Shown here: positions 46,145-54,703 of the stretch, in pieces
How the letters are laid out: every line of letters starts with the position of its first letter
Numbering within the stretch: position 1 is the first letter of the stretch
Source: Caulobacter hibisci
GTDB taxonomy: Bacteria > Pseudomonadota > Alphaproteobacteria > Caulobacterales > Caulobacteraceae
Length of the DNA: 64,000 nucleotides
Assembly: GCF_016135805.1 (NCBI RefSeq)
Contig: NZ_JADWOX010000005.1
Span: forward strand, 219,017 to 283,016
Direction: 5' to 3'
Made by a program: the position numbers and the translations under genes
The notes under the pieces: generated by a model
The model's database searches: none
What the model was told of the DNA's origin: nothing
Seen by the model: the letters and a program-made list of their open reading frames with translations, nothing else

Positions 46145-46287
46145 CGTCATCCCGGCCGCAGCGAAGCGGAGAGCCGGGACCCAGGGGCCGCCGCATCGCG
46201 TCGGCAACCTCTGGGGCGGCGAACTCAAGCTCGACGCCCAGTCCCCTGGGTCCCGGATAGCCGCTGCGCGGCTTCCGGGATGACGAG
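46145..46287. repeat. Family C intergenic palindromic repeat, copy 1
   Basis: The left part TCGTCATCCCGGCCGCAGCG...GCCGGGACCCAGGGG pairs with the right part CCCCTGGGTCCCGGATAGCCG...CTTCCGGGATGACGA. It lies between the Rieske oxygenase and TetR-type genes. The end reaches the TetR region's start, so a leader effect on that gene is possible. Confidence 0.82.
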
Positions 46288-46308
46288 CTTATGGGAATTT
46301 TGGGGACG

Positions 46309-46896
46309 ATGACCCGCGCCCCCTTCACCCGCGAAACCGCCGACGTGCGCCGCCAGGCCCTGGTCACCGCCGCCGAGGCGGTGCTGGCGCGCGAGGGCGT
46401 GGCCGGGACCTCGGTGCGGGCGATCTGCGCCGAGGCCGGGGTCTCGCCCGGCCTGCTGCGGCATTATTTCGAGGGCGTCGACGAGTTGATCGCCGCCGCC
46501 TACGAGGCGGTGGACCAGCGGATCGACGCGGCGCTGGAGGCGGCCGTGGCGGCGGCGGGGCACGATCCGCGCGCGCGGCTGTCGGCCTATCTGGGCGCCA
46601 GCTTCGCCCCGCCGGTGCTCGACGCGAACCTGCTGGCGGCCTGGATCGGCTTCTGGGGACTGGTGCGGACCAAGCCGCGCATCGCCGCCATCCACGCGGC
46701 CTCGTATGCCGCCTATCGGGCGCGGCTGGAAACCCTGCTGGCCGACTGCGGCGCGCGCGAGCGGCGCCTGGCGGCGATCGGCCTGACGGCCATGGTCGAC
46801 GGGCTGTGGCTGGAGCTGTGCCTGGATCCCAGCACGTTCTCAGGCGCGGAGGCCGTGCGGGCGCTGGAAGCGGCGGCCGGAGCCTGGATCCAATAG
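46309..46896 (+). CDS. TetR family (BetI-like) transcriptional regulator
   Basis: This 195-residue protein has an N-terminal TetR helix-turn-helix, GTSVRAICAEAGVSPGLLRHYF (about residues 30-51). The C-terminal domain resembles BetI (AAWIGFWGLVRTKPRIAAIHAASYAAYRARL). N-terminus FTRETADVRRQAL is close to BetI family members, which is why 46309 is preferred over 46291. It probably controls the Rieske/flavoprotein genes upstream. No clear operator was found, since a palindromic repeat occupies its upstream region. Confidence 0.87.
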   Translation: MTRAPFTRETADVRRQALVTAAEAVLAREGVAGTSVRAICAEAGVSPGLLRHYFEGVDELIAAAYEAVDQRIDAALEAAVAAAGHDPRARLSAYLGASFAPPVLDANLLAAWIGFWGLVRTKPRIAAIHAASYAAYRARLETLLADCGARERRLAAIGLTAMVDGLWLELCLDPSTFSGAEAVRALEAAAGAWIQ

Positions 46897-46900
46897 AAAA

Positions 46901-46996
46901 GCGTCCCCGAACCGCTGGGCGCCGCCAAGGCGGGATCACATCGGCCGGTCGGACGGCTTCAGAGTCGGCTCTCCGTCCCCGCCTGAACGGGGACGC
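46901..46996. other. Long-loop inverted repeat after the TetR gene
   Basis: GCGTCCCCG (46901-46909) and CGGGGACGC (46988-46996) are perfect 9-bp complements with a 78-base loop. It lies between convergent genes and may form a transcription end structure; a U-run is missing. Confidence 0.35.
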
Positions 46997-47013
46997 AGGA
47001 CCAATCCGGAGAC

Positions 47014-47259
47014 TTAGGCCGCGACGGCGGCGGAAGCGGCCAGACCCTTGCGGCCCCAGGTCGGACGGCGGACTTCCGGCTCGGCGACATGCACTTCGGC
47101 GTGGCGGCCCTGGCTGGTCATGTGGCGGGCCAGAAGCTGGGCCAGGGCCACGGCTTCATGCTGGCTCGGGCAGGAGCTGATCAGGTCGGAAGAGTCGTTC
47201 CAGGTGACGTGCCAGACGCCCGAGACGGGACGGACGTAGTAGTGGTTCGAGTCGGCCAT
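47014..47259 (-). CDS. Small DUF2188-like protein
   Basis: This 81-residue protein pairs YYVRPVSGVWHVTWNDSSDL with SQHEAVALAQLLARHMTSQGRHAEVHV, the layout of DUF2188-like proteins (a beta hairpin, a helix and a strand). Start 47259 has AAGGAG 8 bases upstream. The C-terminus is Ala-rich. It is a single-gene unit; function is unknown. Confidence 0.65.
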   Translation of the reverse strand: MADSNHYYVRPVSGVWHVTWNDSSDLISSCPSQHEAVALAQLLARHMTSQGRHAEVHVAEPEVRRPTWGRKGLAASAAVAA

Positions 47260-47398
47260 GGGGAGGCTCCTTCAGCGCGTATCGCCAGCATTCCCCCACG
47301 GACCGCTTCGCGACAGCTGTATCAATGCTGCACAGCAACATCGAGTTGCACCGCACAATGCATATGCCGCGCCAACCGCCAAGTGGTTAATTTTTCAG

Positions 47399-48706
47399 CT
47401 ACGGTTCGTTCTTGTAGACAACCCCGCCCTTCATGACCTTGGCCACGCTCTGCAAGAGGCCGACGTCGGACAGTGGATCGCCGGCCACGGCGATCAGGTC
47501 GGCATAGCAGCCGGCGCCGTCGCAACCGACGTCCTTTTCCTTGCCCATCAGGGCCGCGGCGCTGGTGGTGGCCGACTGGATCGCCTGCATCGGCGTCATG
47601 CCGTACTTGACCATGTAGGGCAGCTGCCGAGCGTTCCAGCCGTGCGGAAAGACCCCGGCGTCGGTGCCATAGGCGATCTTGACCCCGGCCTTCACCGCCT
47701 TGCGGAAGCCCTCCCTCTGCGCATCGGTGGTCTCGCGGTTCTTGCGCAGGGTCTCGGCCGGCCAGCCGTTCTTCGTGCCGATCTCGTCGATATAGTCGCC
47801 GTTGTAGATGTCGGCGACCAGCCAGGCGCCCTTGGCCTTCATCAGGGCGATCCCCTCGTCGTCGATCAGCGAGCCGTGCTCGATCGAGCGCACCCCCGCC
47901 CGCACGGCCACCTTGATGCCTTCGGCGCCGTGGGCGTGGGCGGTGGCGTAGGTCCCGCGTTTGGCGGCCTCCTCGACGGCGGCCTCGATCTCTTCCTTGG
48001 AGAGCTCCAGCTGGCCGGGCTCGGTGCCGACGGTCAGGACCGCGCCGGTGGCGATCAGCTTCAGGAAATCGGCCCCGTGCACCAGGATGTCGCGGGTCTT
48101 GCGATGGGTGTCGGCCACGTCCTCGACCACGCCGCGGCGCATATCGGCCGGGATGCCGACGTCGGCGGCGATGCCCGTCACCTCCCCGCCCCCGCCCGGC
48201 GTGGTGACATAGGCCCCGGCCACCGACATGCGCGGCCCGGGCACATAGCCCTTGTCGATGGCGTCCCTCAGCGCGACGTCACCGAACGCCCGCCAGGTGC
48301 CCACGTCACGCACGCTGGTGAAGCCGGCCATCAGGGTCGCCCGAGCGTGGGCCGCGCCGATATAGGCCTGCTCGGCCGCCGTGGTCAGCAGCGGCTCGGC
48401 GATGTTCTCGGTCTGCTCCTGGTCGACGATGTGGGTGTGCATGTCGATCAGGCCGGGCAGGACGGTCAGGTTCGACCAGTCGAGCACCGGCCCGTCCCTC
48501 GGAATGTCGGCCGGCGCGCCGGTCCAGGCGGTGACGGCGACGATGCGCTCGCCCTCGATGCGGATCAGCCGGTCGGCCAGCACCTTGCCGGCGACAGGAT
48601 CCACCAGCTTGCCGGCGCGGACGTAAGAGACTTTGGGCGCCTCGGCCGCCAGGGCCGGAACGGCGGTCAAGGCCGCGAGGGCGACCAGGGTCGAACGCAG
48701 GATCAT
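47399..48706 (-). CDS. Secreted amidohydrolase (Xaa-Pro/Xaa-Arg dipeptidase-like)
   Basis: This 435-residue metal-dependent hydrolase has a signal peptide (LRSTLVALAALTAVPALAA). Amidohydrolase motifs are GLIDMHTHIVD (metal HxH), ADFLKLIATG (bridging Lys), TAHAHG, SIEHGSL and AYGTDAG (metal Asp). Related Caulobacter enzymes have been characterised as L-Xaa-L-Arg/Lys dipeptidases. Start 48706 has GAGGA upstream. It lies 10 bases behind an amino acid permease gene, whose upstream neighbour is a TonB receptor, suggesting a peptide-use unit. Substrate is inferred from family only. Confidence 0.87.
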   Translation of the reverse strand: MILRSTLVALAALTAVPALAAEAPKVSYVRAGKLVDPVAGKVLADRLIRIEGERIVAVTAWTGAPADIPRDGPVLDWSNLTVLPGLIDMHTHIVDQEQTENIAEPLLTTAAEQAYIGAAHARATLMAGFTSVRDVGTWRAFGDVALRDAIDKGYVPGPRMSVAGAYVTTPGGGGEVTGIAADVGIPADMRRGVVEDVADTHRKTRDILVHGADFLKLIATGAVLTVGTEPGQLELSKEEIEAAVEEAAKRGTYATAHAHGAEGIKVAVRAGVRSIEHGSLIDDEGIALMKAKGAWLVADIYNGDYIDEIGTKNGWPAETLRKNRETTDAQREGFRKAVKAGVKIAYGTDAGVFPHGWNARQLPYMVKYGMTPMQAIQSATTSAAALMGKEKDVGCDGAGCYADLIAVAGDPLSDVGLLQSVAKVMKGGVVYKNEP

Positions 48707-48716
48707 GCGAAAGTCC

Positions 48717-50024
48717 TCAAGCGCGCGCAGCACGACGCATCAGAAGGTGGGCGGGAATCCCCGCGGCCAGCAGCACCAGCCCCCACAGCACGGCCTCCTT
48801 GCCGGCGCCGAACAGGGTGAAGACCGCATAGAGCCCGGCCAGGATGGCGATCATCGTCAGCAGGCGCGAGCCCGGAACCCGGCCGTCGCGCTGCAGCTTC
48901 AGCGCCGCCAGCGCGCAGGCCAGGTAGGTGAACAGCGAGGCCGTGGTCGCCAGCAGGGCGATGAAGGTGAAGAGCTCGGCCATCGACTTGGCGTAGTTCA
49001 TGGCCACCAGCACGGTCAGGAAGGCGCCCGAGACCAGGTGCGCCCGCACCGGCGTGCCGCGCGGCGAGGCCTTGCCGAGGAAGGCCGGGAACACCCCGCC
49101 CCGGGCCATGGCGTAGGGCATCTCGCCCTGCAGCAGCACCCAGCCGTTCAGGGCCCCGAAGGCGCTGATGGCAGCGAAGGCGGCCACGGCCATGGCCGCG
49201 CCCGAGCCCCAGAACCGGCCGACGAACTCGGCGATCGGGGCGTTGGAGCCCTTCAGGGCGTCGGCGGGCGACAGCAGCACCACCGCCGAGCAGACCAGCA
49301 GGTAGATCACCCCGGTGAAGGCCGCCCCGAACAGGGTGGCGCGCGGGATGGTGCGGGCCGGGTCCTTGACCTTGTCGGCCGGCACCGTAGCCGACTCCAG
49401 GCCCAGCAAGGCCCAGAGCGTCAGGGCCGAGGCGGCGACCAGACTCTGGCCGCCCAACTCGGACACCCGCAAAGGCGCGGCCAAGGCGGTAGAACCGGAT
49501 CGCGTCAGCAGCCAGGCCGACAGGCCCAGCACCGCCGCCAGCGGCAGCAGCTTGAGGAGCGTGGTCACCACCTGCACCTCGCCGGCCAGTTTCGCGCCGA
49601 AACAGTTCACGCCGATCAGGCCCCAGATCAGGCTGAGGGTGACCAGGGCGTGCAGGCCGGGGACCTTGGCGATGGCCGGGACCAGCACCGACAGGTAGCT
49701 GACCGCCCCCGCGGCGATGGCGGCGTTGCCGACCCACAGCGAGATCCAGTAGGCCCAGGCGACGATGAAGCCCGCCGTCGGCCCGAAGGCCTCCTGGGTG
49801 TAGGCGTAGGGGCCGCCCTCGCGCGGCAGGGCCGCCGCCAGTCGCGCGAACACGAAGGCCAGGCACAGGCCGCCGGCGATGGTGACGATCCAGCCCAGCA
49901 CCCCGTTCCAGCCGTAGGGGGCCAGCGAGGCGGGCAGCATGAAGACGCCCGAGCCGATCATGTTGCCAACCACCAGGGCGCAGCACATCCAGAAGCCGAG
50001 GGCCTTGGGCGCGGGCGTGCTCAT
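48717..50024 (-). CDS. APC family amino acid permease
   Basis: This 435-residue inner-membrane transporter has about 12 helices. The APC family N-terminal signature is ALVVGNMIGSGVFMLPASLAPYG. LPREGGPYAYTQEAFGP and helix 6 ALLGLESATVPADKVKDPARTIPR match the arginine:agmatine/AdiC-like branch, suggesting a basic amino acid. It starts 81 bases after the TonB receptor stop and ends 10 bases before the dipeptidase gene. Direction of transport is unknown. Confidence 0.88.
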   Translation of the reverse strand: MSTPAPKALGFWMCCALVVGNMIGSGVFMLPASLAPYGWNGVLGWIVTIAGGLCLAFVFARLAAALPREGGPYAYTQEAFGPTAGFIVAWAYWISLWVGNAAIAAGAVSYLSVLVPAIAKVPGLHALVTLSLIWGLIGVNCFGAKLAGEVQVVTTLLKLLPLAAVLGLSAWLLTRSGSTALAAPLRVSELGGQSLVAASALTLWALLGLESATVPADKVKDPARTIPRATLFGAAFTGVIYLLVCSAVVLLSPADALKGSNAPIAEFVGRFWGSGAAMAVAAFAAISAFGALNGWVLLQGEMPYAMARGGVFPAFLGKASPRGTPVRAHLVSGAFLTVLVAMNYAKSMAELFTFIALLATTASLFTYLACALAALKLQRDGRVPGSRLLTMIAILAGLYAVFTLFGAGKEAVLWGLVLLAAGIPAHLLMRRAARA

Positions 50025-50105
50025 AAGGTCATGCTTTCACCAGGACGCCGAACATGCAACCGCCCCCGTCCCGGAGGACGGAGGCGGCGCGCGGGTCTTC
50101 CGTGA

Positions 50106-52448
50106 TCAGAACTTCTGGCCGAACTTCAGGCCGAAGGTCCGAGGCTGGATCGGGATGATGTAGACCTTGTCGGCGCAGGTATCCTCGTCGCACTGGACGA
50201 AGCGGGTCTGGCTGGCGCGTTCGTCGGCGACATTGGTCATGTAGGCCGTGATCGACCAGCTGTCGCGCGACACCCCCCCCGACAGGTCGATCGTCGAGTA
50301 GCCGCCCTGGTAGCCGAGGATCTCGCGCTCGTGCAGGCGCAGGTCCGACCAGTTGCCCGACTGCCCGACCAGCGAGCCCTGCACGAAGGCGTCGAAGTCG
50401 CCGAAGTCGAACTCGTAGCGGGCCGTGACGTTGGCCTTGACCTTCGGCGTCACCGGCAGGCGCGTGCCGTCCGGAGCCTCGGGCGAGGCGCAGTCCGTCA
50501 CCGGATTGCCGGCCGAGTCGGTATAGCCGCAGTAGTTCTTCGACAGCTTGGCGTCGGTGTAGGCGGCCGAGGCGTTGATGGTCAGGCCTCGGGTCGGACG
50601 CCAGGTGACGTCGGACTCGATGCCCTTGATGTCGGCCGCGCCGGCGTTCTTGATCTCGGTCAGGCCGTTGGCCCCGAGGATCGAGAACTGGAACTTGTCC
50701 CACTTCTCGAAATAGACCGAGCCGTTCCAGCGGAAGCGGTTCTGCGCCCAGCTGGTCTTCCAACCCAGTTCGTAGTTCTTCAGGTAGTCAGACAGATAGG
50801 GCGGCAGGGTGCCGCGGCGGTTGATGCCGCCCGGCCGGTAGCCTTCCGAATAGGTGGCGTAGACCAGCTTGTCGGAGTCGATCTTGTAGGTGAGGTTGAA
50901 CTTGGGCGTGTTGCCCGTCTCCTTCACCCGCTTGTCGAGGTTGGTGCAGGGCGAGCCGGCGATCACCGCGCCCTTGAAACAGGCCCGCTCGCCGGTCGAG
51001 CCGTAGCCCGCGCCATAGCCGTAGAAGCCGACCAGCGAGTTGTCGGCCTTGAAGAACCGCACCCCCGCCGTCGCCGTCAGCTTCTCGGTGATGTCGTAGG
51101 ACACCTCGCCGAAGGCCGCGGAGTCGCGGTCGACCCGCTTCTGCTCGGTCAGCCAGACGGTGTCGGGATGGCCTGGCACGGTCAGCGACTCGCCCAGGGC
51201 GTCGATGCGGTAGTCCTGGTGAATTCGATGCTCCTGGCGCTGGTAGAACAGGCCGCCGACAAAGCGGAAGCGGTTCTCCTGCGGCGACGAGAAGCGCAGC
51301 TCGTGGCTGACCCGGGCGTAGCGGTCCTTGCCCTGGATGTACTGCGACGGATCGACCGGGTTGCCGGCGTCATCGGTCCAGTACGCGCCGTAGCCGTACA
51401 GGGTGTCGTAGAAGTAGGAGTAGTCGGTGTAGTCCTGCTCGGTGTCGACCGTGCGCTCCAGGTACGAGCCGGCATAGACCACGTCGAGATTGCTGATCTT
51501 GCCCTCGACCGACATCGAGGCCTGAACCCAGCGGTCGTCGGAGCTTTCCGGATAGTAGTGGCTGATCTTCAGGTCGCCGATGTCGGGATCGTAGCCGAAG
51601 AAGCCGCCGCTCTTCTGCACCTGGCCCATGAGCTGCGGCGTGACCGTCCAGTTCTCGCCAAGATCGACCTTCATCGCCGCGCGGACGCCGTAGGTCTCGA
51701 CCTCGTTGTAGTTCTTCTTGGCGACGCCGGCGTTGTTGATCGTCACGCCCGAGGTCGGATAGGTGCGGGTGGCCGGCACGTTGTCGATATAGCCCGCCTC
51801 GCGCTCCTTCCAGCCGACCAGGCGCACGGCGACCGTGTCCGACAGGGGCTGGTTGATGAAGCCCTCAGCCACATAGCCCGTGCCGCCGCCGTCGACCTTG
51901 TTGACCTCCAAGTCGTAGCCGGCCTTGAAGCCCGCCGTGCTGGGCTTGTTGGTGATGATACGGATCGTGCCGGCCTGCGAGCTAGCGCCGTACAGCGTGC
52001 CCTGCGGCCCGATCAGCGATTCCACCCGCTCGATGTCATAGACGTGGATGTCGAGCGCGCCCTGGATCGTCGTGATCGGCTGCTCGTCGAGATAGATGCC
52101 CACGCTGGGCAGCGAACCGGAGTGGTTGCCGTCGCCGCCGCTGGCGACGCCGCGCATGTAGACCTGGTTGAAGCCCGGACCCGCGCCGGTGAACGACACG
52201 CTGGGCAGGAACTTCACATAATCGGAAAAGCCCGAGACCTGCAGCTGCTCTAGCTTTGCCTCGCCCAGCGCCTGAATGCTGATCGGCACGTCCTGCAGGT
52301 TTTCCGAACGCTTCTGGGCGGTGACCACCACCTCTTCCAGCGCCACCCCGCCGTCCTGCGCCAGCGCCGCGCTGGCGAGGGCGCTTGACGACATCAGGGC
52401 CGTGACCAGCAGGCCCGACCTCATTGTTTTTGAACGCATAATCGACAC
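50106..52448 (-). CDS. TonB-dependent outer-membrane receptor
   Basis: This 780-residue receptor has a signal peptide (LLVTALMSSSALASAALAQD), then a TonB-box-like VALEEVVVTAQKRSENLQDVP. The plug domain follows (LKFLPSVSF-like region, YMRGVASGG, SLIGPQGTLYGASSQAGTIRI) and a beta-barrel ending in FGLKFGQKF with a terminal aromatic. GTG 52448 is preferred because AAGGAG lies 8 bases upstream. Start of a likely unit with a permease and secreted dipeptidase. The substrate (peptide, siderophore or sugar) is not readable. Confidence 0.93.
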   Translation of the reverse strand: MSIMRSKTMRSGLLVTALMSSSALASAALAQDGGVALEEVVVTAQKRSENLQDVPISIQALGEAKLEQLQVSGFSDYVKFLPSVSFTGAGPGFNQVYMRGVASGGDGNHSGSLPSVGIYLDEQPITTIQGALDIHVYDIERVESLIGPQGTLYGASSQAGTIRIITNKPSTAGFKAGYDLEVNKVDGGGTGYVAEGFINQPLSDTVAVRLVGWKEREAGYIDNVPATRTYPTSGVTINNAGVAKKNYNEVETYGVRAAMKVDLGENWTVTPQLMGQVQKSGGFFGYDPDIGDLKISHYYPESSDDRWVQASMSVEGKISNLDVVYAGSYLERTVDTEQDYTDYSYFYDTLYGYGAYWTDDAGNPVDPSQYIQGKDRYARVSHELRFSSPQENRFRFVGGLFYQRQEHRIHQDYRIDALGESLTVPGHPDTVWLTEQKRVDRDSAAFGEVSYDITEKLTATAGVRFFKADNSLVGFYGYGAGYGSTGERACFKGAVIAGSPCTNLDKRVKETGNTPKFNLTYKIDSDKLVYATYSEGYRPGGINRRGTLPPYLSDYLKNYELGWKTSWAQNRFRWNGSVYFEKWDKFQFSILGANGLTEIKNAGAADIKGIESDVTWRPTRGLTINASAAYTDAKLSKNYCGYTDSAGNPVTDCASPEAPDGTRLPVTPKVKANVTARYEFDFGDFDAFVQGSLVGQSGNWSDLRLHEREILGYQGGYSTIDLSGGVSRDSWSITAYMTNVADERASQTRFVQCDEDTCADKVYIIPIQPRTFGLKFGQKF

Positions 52449-52574
52449 GTGTTCACTCCTTGGCCCCAGAGTGAACAACGTTCTTTCAGTTAATCTGCGG
52501 TCGCAAGCAGCAAAGCTTAAAGACGCTGCAATTCCGAAGACTGTTGCAAAAACGGCAGTCTCGGAGCCCGGTGG

Positions 52575-54593
52575 TCAAATAGCGGGCGCGGCGGGATAAG
52601 CGGTCAAGACCGGCCCAAGGGCCGCCTTCAGCGGATCCAGCCAGGGTTCATAGTTGCGCCACTGATCGACGCCGTCCTTGAAAATCGGCTGGCGAACCTG
52701 TTCGGAGCTGGCGGTGCGCACGGCGCGGTCGTTCTGGTGGAAATTCAGGCAGCCGTCCTCGAACGGCAGGCCGCAATGATCGAGCAGCCGCCGAATCTCG
52801 GCCTCTGGCGATTCGACCATCGCCTCGTAGATCACGCGATGGATTCGGCCGGGCAGCACCGAATCAAAGTGGGCCATCAGCGCGACGTAGTCGGCGTAGT
52901 AGCGGCCGATGTCGGTCAGGCCGTAGCTGAAGGTCTGGCCCCGCGCGAAGTGCTGCTTGAAGCCCGAGAAGCAGCAGCCCAGCGGATGGCGCCGGGCGTC
53001 GATGATCCTGGCGTTCGGCAGCATCAGGTGGATCAGCCCGGCGTGGGCGAAGTTGTTGGGCATCTTGTCGACGAAGAACGGCCGGTCGGTCTTGCGCTGC
53101 ACCCGGGTGCGCTCGAGATACTCCTCGCCCAGGGCTCGCAGAGCCTCGGGGTCGAGATCGGCGAGCGCTTCGGGATAGGCCCCGCCCCTGCCGCCCAGCC
53201 GTTTGGCCAGGGCGATGACATCAGGCAGTTCCATTGTGCCCTCGACCTGCGAGTGGCTGGCCAGGATCTGCTCGATCAGGGTCGAGCCCGAGCGCGGCAG
53301 GCCGACGACGAAGATCGGATCGGGCGCGTCGCTGCCTCGCCCCGCCCGCTCGGCGAAGAAGGCCGGCGTGAACAGCGCCTTGCTGCGCGTCACATGGGCC
53401 GTGGTGTCGTCGGCGTCGTAGCGGACCTGGGCGCGGCGTTGCTCGGCCCCTCGCGCGTAGTGCTCGAACGACTCCCCGTAGCGGCCGGCGTCCTCCAGCG
53501 CCTTGCCCAAGGCGTAGTGCAGGTGGAAGCGATCCTCGTCGGCAAGACCCTCGCCGGCCAGCTGGCCTTCCATGGTCGCCAGGTCGTCATCGGTGAAGCG
53601 CAGGGTCTTGAGGTTGGCCAGGCTCCACCAGGCCTCGCCCAGCATCGGCGCCTGCTCGACGGCCTTGCGATAGGCGGCCTCGCACTCGGCGCGGCGGCCC
53701 AGGGTCTTCAGGGCGTGGCCATAGCTCATCCAGCCCTTGGGTTGGTGCGGGTGGCGCTCGAGCACGTCGCGGTAGATGGCCGTGGCCGCCTCGTACTCGC
53801 CGATCCGCACCAGGGCCGCGGCGCGCAGGTTGGCGTAGGCCGGATGGCGCGGGTCGGCGGCCTGCAGCAGGTCGAGCTGCTCCAGGGCCTCCAGCGTCTT
53901 GTTCTGGCGATAGAGAAGGGTCGCCAGATTGTGCCGCGCCGCCGTGAAGCCGGGGGCGAAGGCCAGGGTCTGGCTCAGAATCCGCTCGGCGTCCTCGTAG
54001 CGGCCCAGCCGCGCGGCCACCTCGGCCAGCATGCGCAGAGCGGCCGGCTCGTCGGGACGCGCCTTCAGATAGGCCCGCAGGCCATGCTCGGCCTGCGCCA
54101 GCCGGCCTTCGATCAGCGCCGAGCCGGCGGCGATCAGGTCCGGATCGCGCGCCGAGGCCCGCATCTGCCGATCGCTGGCGGCCTGCGCCCCGGCTAGGTC
54201 GCCCAGCACCGTCAGCCCGACCGACAGCGCCCGCCAGGCCTCGCCCAGGTTCGGATCCAGCGTCGTCGCCCGGTGCAGGGCGGCCACGGCCTCCTGGGTG
54301 CGGCCAAGGTCGAGCAAGACGAGGCCATGCTCGAGCTGCACCTCGGGCGCCTGGACCAGGGCGCGCGACAGCGGGTCGATCACCGGCAGGGCGGCCGCCG
54401 CGTCGCCCGACAGCCGCAGGGCGGCGGCCAGGATCAGGGTCGCGCCGGGGTGGCGAGGTACGGCGTCGAGGATCGCCAGGGCCTGGTCTCGGGCCAACTT
54501 CGGATCGTGCGACAGCAGCCGGCCGGCATGCGCCAGGGCGGTGGCCAGACTGCCCGTCGGCTCCGAAACTTGACCCTGCCCCCGACCCTGCAT
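52575..54593 (-). CDS. TPR repeat-containing sulfotransferase family protein
   Basis: This 672-residue protein has about eight TPR-like helical repeats in residues 15-340 (LLDLGRTQEAVAALHRATTL, WMSYGHALKTLGRRAECEAAY). A sulfotransferase domain occupies 424-660. The PAPS 5'-phosphosulfate loop is FVVGLPRSGSTLIEQ (428-442), and a 3'-phosphate region may be around IDARRHPLGCCFS. Target is unknown. It is 126 bases upstream of the TonB receptor on the same strand; such neighbours are often seen in sphingomonads and Caulobacter (general recollection). Confidence 0.85.
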   Translation of the reverse strand: MQGRGQGQVSEPTGSLATALAHAGRLLSHDPKLARDQALAILDAVPRHPGATLILAAALRLSGDAAAALPVIDPLSRALVQAPEVQLEHGLVLLDLGRTQEAVAALHRATTLDPNLGEAWRALSVGLTVLGDLAGAQAASDRQMRASARDPDLIAAGSALIEGRLAQAEHGLRAYLKARPDEPAALRMLAEVAARLGRYEDAERILSQTLAFAPGFTAARHNLATLLYRQNKTLEALEQLDLLQAADPRHPAYANLRAAALVRIGEYEAATAIYRDVLERHPHQPKGWMSYGHALKTLGRRAECEAAYRKAVEQAPMLGEAWWSLANLKTLRFTDDDLATMEGQLAGEGLADEDRFHLHYALGKALEDAGRYGESFEHYARGAEQRRAQVRYDADDTTAHVTRSKALFTPAFFAERAGRGSDAPDPIFVVGLPRSGSTLIEQILASHSQVEGTMELPDVIALAKRLGGRGGAYPEALADLDPEALRALGEEYLERTRVQRKTDRPFFVDKMPNNFAHAGLIHLMLPNARIIDARRHPLGCCFSGFKQHFARGQTFSYGLTDIGRYYADYVALMAHFDSVLPGRIHRVIYEAMVESPEAEIRRLLDHCGLPFEDGCLNFHQNDRAVRTASSEQVRQPIFKDGVDQWRNYEPWLDPLKAALGPVLTAYPAAPAI

Positions 54594-54703
54594 GCTGCCC
54601 CGCGACGCGTTTACCAGCGGGTATCGGAGGGTGGCGGGGGACGGGTGTCAATCGGGGTCTCGCCGACAGGCGCGCAACCCGACGACCTGCCCCTTGGCGG
54701 GCT

